From contig BSNO01000004.1 of assembly GCA_030160035.1 (NCBI GenBank), positions 434,001-498,000 on the forward strand: 64,000 nucleotides of DNA. Reading direction: 5' to 3'. The notes under the pieces were generated by a model. It searched no databases. It saw nothing but the letters and a program-made list of their open reading frames with translations, and was not told the DNA's origin. Source of the stretch: Rhizobium albus (GTDB lineage Bacteria; Pseudomonadota; Alphaproteobacteria; Rhizobiales; Rhizobiaceae). Position 1 is the first letter of the stretch. The number at the start of each line of letters is the position of its first letter. A program made the translations under genes and the position numbers. Shown here piece after piece: positions 62,697 to 64,000 of the stretch.

Positions 62697-63695
62697 TTAG
62701 TTGCTTTTCTGCGCTGTCGGCCCGTCGGGCTTGGTGAACTGGCCCTGGACGCGGAAGCGCGTAAGATAGGTGGGCAGGATGACCTCGAGCAGGGTCGGCT
62801 TGATGCCGACGCCCTCAAGTGTCCGCCCCTCGCGCTTCGCCGCTTCCGAGACCACATTGTCACGCTTCAAAAGGGTGACCTGATCTGCGGTGATCGGCGG
62901 CGTAATCAGCGGAAGATGGCTGAAGATGCCACCCAGCACCGTTGCGGGATACCAGGGAATGGTGATGAAGCGGCGCTTGCGCTGGATCACCTTGAGCATC
63001 GTCTCGAGGCATTCGCGGAAGGTCAGCACTTCCGGACCGCCCAATTCCAGCGTCTGGCCGCCTTCGATTGATCCATCCACGTGACGTGCAAAGACCTCTG
63101 CGACATCCGCGACGTATACTGGCTGGAACTTCGTATGGCCGCCGCCGATCAGCGGCAGGAACGGCGCAACACGCGCCATGTCGGCGAACTTGTTGAAGAA
63201 ATTGTCTTCAGGACCGAAGATGATCGACGGACGGACGATGAGCGCATCCGGCTTGATTTCGCGAATGGCCTCCTCCGCCTTGCCCTTGGTACGGGCATAG
63301 TCGGACCAGTACTGGGAATCGGCGCCGATCGCCGACATGTGGCTGAGCGGAATACCGGCAGCCCGGGCAGCTTCGGCAACCGCGCGAGCGCCGAACGCCT
63401 GCACGGGGTCGAACATGTTGCGGCCGCTCTCGTGCAAAATGCCGACCAGGTTGATCACGTGATCGGCGCCTTCGACGGCGCGGTCGATCGACGGGCGATT
63501 GCGCAGATTGGCCTGCATGGCCATGATCTGGCCGACCGCGCCGAGTGGCTGCAAATGGCCGGCGAGATCCGGGCGACGGCAGGCGACGCGCACCCGGTAG
63601 CCACGCTTGGCCAGCGCCCTAACGACGTGACGCCCGACGAATCCGTTGCCGCCAAACACGGTAACCAGCTTGGGATGGGGCATTATCGTCGTCAT
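62697..63695 (-). CDS. NDUFA9-like complex I-associated NAD(P)-binding protein
   Basis: This 332-aa atypical SDR has VTVFGGNGFVGRHVVRAL as its dinucleotide loop, NLVGILHESGRNMFD and the segment YWSDYARTKGKAEEAI, with YxxxK retained. The C-terminal part (ITPPITADQVTLLKRDNVV) is typical of the NDUFA9/39-kDa subunit group, which in alphaproteobacteria is encoded outside the nuo operon. It may bind NADPH and support complex I assembly. Confidence 0.9.
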   Translation of the reverse strand: MTTIMPHPKLVTVFGGNGFVGRHVVRALAKRGYRVRVACRRPDLAGHLQPLGAVGQIMAMQANLRNRPSIDRAVEGADHVINLVGILHESGRNMFDPVQAFGARAVAEAARAAGIPLSHMSAIGADSQYWSDYARTKGKAEEAIREIKPDALIVRPSIIFGPEDNFFNKFADMARVAPFLPLIGGGHTKFQPVYVADVAEVFARHVDGSIEGGQTLELGGPEVLTFRECLETMLKVIQRKRRFITIPWYPATVLGGIFSHLPLITPPITADQVTLLKRDNVVSEAAKREGRTLEGVGIKPTLLEVILPTYLTRFRVQGQFTKPDGPTAQKSN

Positions 63696-63745
63696 GTGAG
63701 CGCGTTCCCGTGGATGCGATGATGAAGTGTAATTAGGTCGGGCGA

Positions 63746-64000
63746 TCAGCCTTCATAGCCTTCGACGACGATCATGTCAGCATCGGCAACTTCCTGACGG
63801 ATGGCTACGGCTGCCTGATATTCCGGGCTTTCATAGCACGCCTTGGCGTCGGCCACGGAAGGAAACTCGATAATGACGTTGCGAGCGCGTGCGCCGCCTT
63901 CCAGAACATGGGTATCGCCGCCGCGCACCAGGAATTTGGCGCCATAGCGCTCGAAAGCCGGCTTGGCGGTCGAAACGTAGTCCTTGTAGCGCTCCGCATC
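63746..64000 (-). CDS. DUF1330 family protein, 5' end outside the window
   Basis: The frame is open to the last base, so the N-terminus is missing. The visible 84 residues include YVSTAKPAFERYGAKFLVRGG, here beginning the beta-strand exchange region, and NVIIEFPSVADAKACYESPE, which are hallmarks of the dimeric alpha+beta barrel DUF1330 group. Function of the group is unknown. It ends 50 bases after the start of the divergently ordered NDUFA9-like gene on the same strand. Confidence 0.88.
   Translation of the reverse strand, partial: DAERYKDYVSTAKPAFERYGAKFLVRGGDTHVLEGGARARNVIIEFPSVADAKACYESPEYQAAVAIRQEVADADMIVVEGYEG

Overview
The window is high-GC chromosomal DNA from an alphaproteobacterium, most likely order Hyphomicrobiales (Rhizobiales). 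The evidence is gene order and protein style: the block tri-haem CycM-like cytochrome c / kdsB / pheA / nudC / HIT / SRP RNA / dnaX / ybaB / recR / lytic transglycosylase, a yej operon with two tandem yejA-type binding proteins, a KH-S1 PNPase tail, and rhizobial-type PolA, LepA, QueG and UppP. The species cannot be named from sequence reading alone. No tRNA, rRNA, insertion sequence, integrase or CRISPR array was seen.

Layout. 1-752: 3' end of pnp and its terminator. 760-3720: accessory interval with lower GC than its flanks. It holds two small hypothetical genes, an overlapping gene pair (a winged-helix-like protein followed by a winged-helix/HEPN protein with an RNxxxH motif), and a 763-base gene-free stretch with a 16-bp perfect inverted repeat. 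3719-7025: an AAC(3)-I-like acetyltransferase, an AGCS amino acid:cation symporter and a pair of envelope proteins. 7126-10143: polA. 10160-22087: a catabolic and transport region with two SDRs, a DMT exporter, kynureninase, a bicupin, a class I aminotransferase, an AHL-lactonase-like metallo-beta-lactamase-fold hydrolase, a GntR regulator, an amino-acid ABC binding protein and permease, a second kynureninase-like enzyme and a BCCT carrier. It looks like one regulated pathway for an unidentified amino-acid-like or aryl compound. 22212-30181: desaturase, methyltransferase, lepA, TadD-like TPR lipoprotein, M17 aminopeptidase/MarR/NlpC-P60 operon and a DUF1801 protein. 30237-39619: a minus-strand operon yejA-yejA-yejB-yejE-yejF-nudix-ghrA for oligopeptide-type uptake.

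39802-48006 is a housekeeping block: a membrane-anchored cytochrome c with three haem domains, LPS KDO activation (kdsB), phenylalanine synthesis (pheA), NADH pyrophosphatase, HIT protein, SRP RNA, the DNA polymerase III tau/gamma subunit, YbaB and RecR. 48082-56627: an SH3-type secreted protein, then a lytic transglycosylase, an M20 hydrolase and a complete dipeptide-type ABC importer whose two ATPases are fused. 56813-64000: a soluble globin-coupled chemoreceptor, an RlpA-like protein, a YeeZ-like epimerase, queG, a GST, uppP, an NDUFA9-like protein and the 3' part of a DUF1330 gene.

Most promising for novelty are the winged-helix/HEPN gene pair (1619-2955), the kynureninase-centred pathway (11900-22087) and the tri-domain cytochrome c (39802-41454). 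All function calls rest on motif recognition by eye; no database search was run.
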